A stretch of 28,221 nucleotides of DNA from JBIIUJ01 sp044340025. Its GTDB lineage: Bacteria; Pseudomonadota; Alphaproteobacteria; Caulobacterales; Aquidulcibacteraceae. The notes beneath the pieces were generated by a model, which did not search any database, was not told the origin of the DNA, and saw nothing but the letters and a program-made list of their open reading frames with translations. Where the stretch lies: contig JBIIUJ010000019.1 of assembly GCA_044340025.1 (NCBI GenBank), forward strand, positions 1-28,221. Direction: 5' to 3'. A program made the translations under genes and the position numbers. Position 1 is the stretch's first letter; every line of letters starts with the position of its first letter. This document shows positions 26,355 through 28,221 of this stretch, piece after piece.

Positions 26355-26380
26355 AGGAAGCGGGCCATGGCCCGCTTCCT
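26355..26380 (+). promoter_or_regulatory. Perfect 26-bp palindrome over the metG RBS and start codon
   Basis: AGGAAGCGGG (26355-26364) is followed by CCATGG and the exact reverse complement of the first arm (26371-26380). In mRNA this would make a 10-bp stem whose 5' arm holds the Shine-Dalgarno sequence and whose loop holds the AUG. It could restrict metG translation, or be an operator for a DNA-binding protein. The symmetry is seen; the function is inferred. Confidence 0.6.
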
Positions 26381-28073
26381 GATCACCTCCGCGCTTCCCT
26401 ACATCAATGGCGTCAAGCATCTGGGCAATCTCGCCGGCTCGATGCTGCCCGCCGACGTGCATGCCCGCTTCCGCCGGATGCAGGGCCACGAGGTGCTGCT
26501 GATCTGCGCCACAGACGAGCACGGCACCCCGGCGGAGCTTGCCGCCGCCGAAGCTGGCCAGGACGTGCGCGCCTATTGCGACGCCCAGCACGAGATCCAG
26601 AAGGCGGCCGGGGACGGCTTTCACCTCTCGTTCGATCATTTCGGGCGGTCGTCTTCGCCCCAGAACGCCAGGCTCACCCAGCATTTCGCCGAACGGCTGG
26701 AGGCCGCCGGCCTGATCGAGGAGCGGGTGACCAAACAGGTCTATTCCGTCGATGACGCGCGCTTCCTGCCCGATCGCTATGTGGAGGGGACGTGCCCGGT
26801 CTGCGGCTATGAGAAGGCCCGCGGCGACCAGTGCGACAATTGCGGCAGCCTGCTTGATCCCACCGAACTGAAGAACCCGCGCTCCAAAATCTCCGGCTCC
26901 GCCAACATCGAGGTGCGCGACACCGCCCATCTGTTCCTGCTGCAGCCGAAGCTGGAGACCTCTATCCGCGAGTGGGTCGACGCCGCGACCGAGTGGCCGG
27001 CGCTCGCCCGCTCCATCGCCTACAAGTGGCTGGACGAGGGGCTGCAGGACCGCGCGATCACGCGCGATCTCTCCTGGGGCGTGCGCGTGACGCAGGATGG
27101 CGCGCCGCGTCCCGGCTTTGAAAACAAGGTGTTCTACGTCTGGTTTGATGCGCCAATCGAATACATCGGCGCGACGCAGGAATGGGCGCAGGCCACAGGC
27201 GGCGACTGGGCGCGCTGGTGGCGGACCGATCAGGGCGCGCTCGACGTGACCTATGTCCAGGTCATGGGCAAGGACAATGTGGCGTTCCACACCGTCAGCT
27301 TCCCGGTCACGATCCTTGGCTCGGGCGAGCCCTGGAAGCTCGTGGACCGGCTGAAGGCGTTCAACTGGGTCACATGGTATGGCGGCAAGTTCTCAACGAG
27401 CGAGAAGCGCGGCGTCTTCATGGATCAGGCGCTGGAGCTTCTGCCCGGCGATTACTGGCGCTGGGCCTTGATGGCCAATGCCCCGGAAGGCTCCGACGCC
27501 GCCTTCACCTGGCAGGGCTTCCAGGCGGCGGTGAACGCAGACCTCGCCAATGTGCTGGGCAATTTCGTCAACCGAATCACGAAGTTCGCCGCCTCCCGGA
27601 TGGAGGGCGCGGTCCCCGCCGCCGGCGCGCCGGGCGAGGCGGAGGAGGCGCTGTTTGCAGCGGTGGACGAGAAGCTCGCCGCGATTACGGCGCTGCATGA
27701 GGCGATGGAGTTCCGCAAGGCTGCCGCCGAGACGCGGGCGCTGTGGGTGATCGGCAACGAATATCTCACTCAGGCCGCCCCCTGGACCGCAATCAAGACC
27801 GATCCCGACCGGGCCGCGCTTGGCGTGCGCATCGGGCTCAATCTGGTGCAGCTCTTCGCCGAGGTCGCGGCCCCCTTCGTTCCCGACGCGGCAAGCCGGA
27901 TTCTCGCCGCCTTCGGGCGCACGCTTCAGGATGCCGCCTGGCCCGCCGGACCTGCCGCCCAGCTGCTCGACCGGCTGGCGCCCGGCCGCAGCGTGACCGC
28001 CCCGGACGTTCTGTTCCGCAAGATCGAGGACGCCGACATCGCGCTCTGGACCGAGCGTTTCGGCGGGGGCTAA
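26367..28073 (+). CDS. metG: Methionyl-tRNA synthetase
   Basis: MetG charges tRNA-Met, including the initiator. The 568-residue product starts MARFLITSALPYINGVKHLG; the HIGH-type signature is HLGN at 18-21. A zinc knuckle with C143, C146, C156 and C159 interrupts the catalytic domain. The KMSKS loop is KFSTSEK (341-347), the usual MetRS variant. The C-terminal anticodon-binding helical domain is complete, and there is no appended tRNA-binding dimerisation domain. AAGGAAG lies 6 bases before the ATG and is buried in a perfect palindrome. It lies 44 bases after clpB. Confidence 0.98.
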   Translation: MARFLITSALPYINGVKHLGNLAGSMLPADVHARFRRMQGHEVLLICATDEHGTPAELAAAEAGQDVRAYCDAQHEIQKAAGDGFHLSFDHFGRSSSPQNARLTQHFAERLEAAGLIEERVTKQVYSVDDARFLPDRYVEGTCPVCGYEKARGDQCDNCGSLLDPTELKNPRSKISGSANIEVRDTAHLFLLQPKLETSIREWVDAATEWPALARSIAYKWLDEGLQDRAITRDLSWGVRVTQDGAPRPGFENKVFYVWFDAPIEYIGATQEWAQATGGDWARWWRTDQGALDVTYVQVMGKDNVAFHTVSFPVTILGSGEPWKLVDRLKAFNWVTWYGGKFSTSEKRGVFMDQALELLPGDYWRWALMANAPEGSDAAFTWQGFQAAVNADLANVLGNFVNRITKFAASRMEGAVPAAGAPGEAEEALFAAVDEKLAAITALHEAMEFRKAAAETRALWVIGNEYLTQAAPWTAIKTDPDRAALGVRIGLNLVQLFAEVAAPFVPDAASRILAAFGRTLQDAAWPAGPAAQLLDRLAPGRSVTAPDVLFRKIEDADIALWTERFGGG

Positions 28074-28083
28074 AGCCCAGGAC

Positions 28084-28221
28084 ATGTCTTCGCCAGTTCC
28101 CCAGCATCTCCCCCGCCTTGAGGCGGTTCACGACCACTATGACCTGCTGCTCTGCGACATCTGGGGCGTGATCCATAACGGGCGGGCGGCCTTTGCGCCG
28201 GCCTGCGATGCGCTGGCGGCC
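28084..28221 (+). CDS. HAD-superfamily class IIA hydrolase (5' part, runs off the right edge)
   Basis: The first 46 codons are in the window. The motif DLLLCDIWGVIHNGRAAFAP is HAD motif I of the class IIA, NagD-like group; alphaproteobacteria commonly have a member with the DIWGV(I/L)HNG form. The nucleophile Asp and the following acid/base region are therefore visible, but the cap and motifs II-IV lie outside. The ATG at 28084 is 10 bases after the metG stop, with a short CAGGA just before it, so it is probably co-transcribed with metG. The substrate is unknown. Confidence 0.85.
   Translation, partial: MSSPVPQHLPRLEAVHDHYDLLLCDIWGVIHNGRAAFAPACDALAA

Overview
The window is a GC-rich stretch of bacterial chromosome, densely packed with core genes. 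Gene content and order point to an alphaproteobacterium near the Caulobacterales/Maricaulales (Hyphomonadaceae-like) branch. The supporting evidence is a sigma-32 with an RpoH box, a CIRCE-controlled groESL operon behind a Caulobacter-style promoter, the pyrB-pyrC-plsY-dprA-topA order, surE-pcm-nlpD linkage, and a small exported protein resembling DUF4908. The lineage is inferred; there is no rRNA or tRNA here. I see no phage, insertion sequence, CRISPR array or tRNA, and no gene-free gap longer than 300 bases.

Layout. 1-413: 5' part of ubiX (minus), divergent from a small YdcH/DUF465 protein (482-652). 731-2987: groES-groEL operon (minus) with promoter and CIRCE site, ending in an unusually structured 3' region with a duplicated in-frame stop segment. 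3143-5762: a GAF/Fis-type regulator and an ExaC/AldB-type aldehyde dehydrogenase, with a perfect inverted repeat between them. 5814-6749: alpha/beta hydrolase (minus). 7019-12260 (plus): secA, a DUF3445 heme N-demethylase-like protein, the acetoacetyl-CoA reductase phbB and an exported protein of unknown function. 12277-20830 (minus): read in transcription order, ruvX, pyrB-like, pyrC-like, plsY, dprA, topA and rpoH, with one small opposing gene at 16137-16334. 20923-28221 (plus): surE-pcm-nlpD, clpB, metG and the start of a HAD-IIA hydrolase.

How the genes work together. Three parts of the heat-shock and proteostasis network lie within about 25 kb: GroESL, its sigma factor RpoH, and ClpB. 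SecA, Pcm (protein repair), NlpD (cell-wall amidase control) and TopA are housekeeping. Pyrimidine synthesis is represented by the usual pyrBC locus, but both products look catalytically dead.

The most notable observations are: (1) the PyrB-like protein keeps the transcarbamoylase scaffold but has lost nearly all carbamoyl-phosphate and aspartate ligands, and its PyrC-like partner lacks the metal-binding residues, so the locus encodes a double pseudoenzyme pair; (2) the groEL 3' end is duplicated in frame around a perfect palindrome; (3) a perfect 26-bp palindrome covers the metG ribosome-binding site and start codon.
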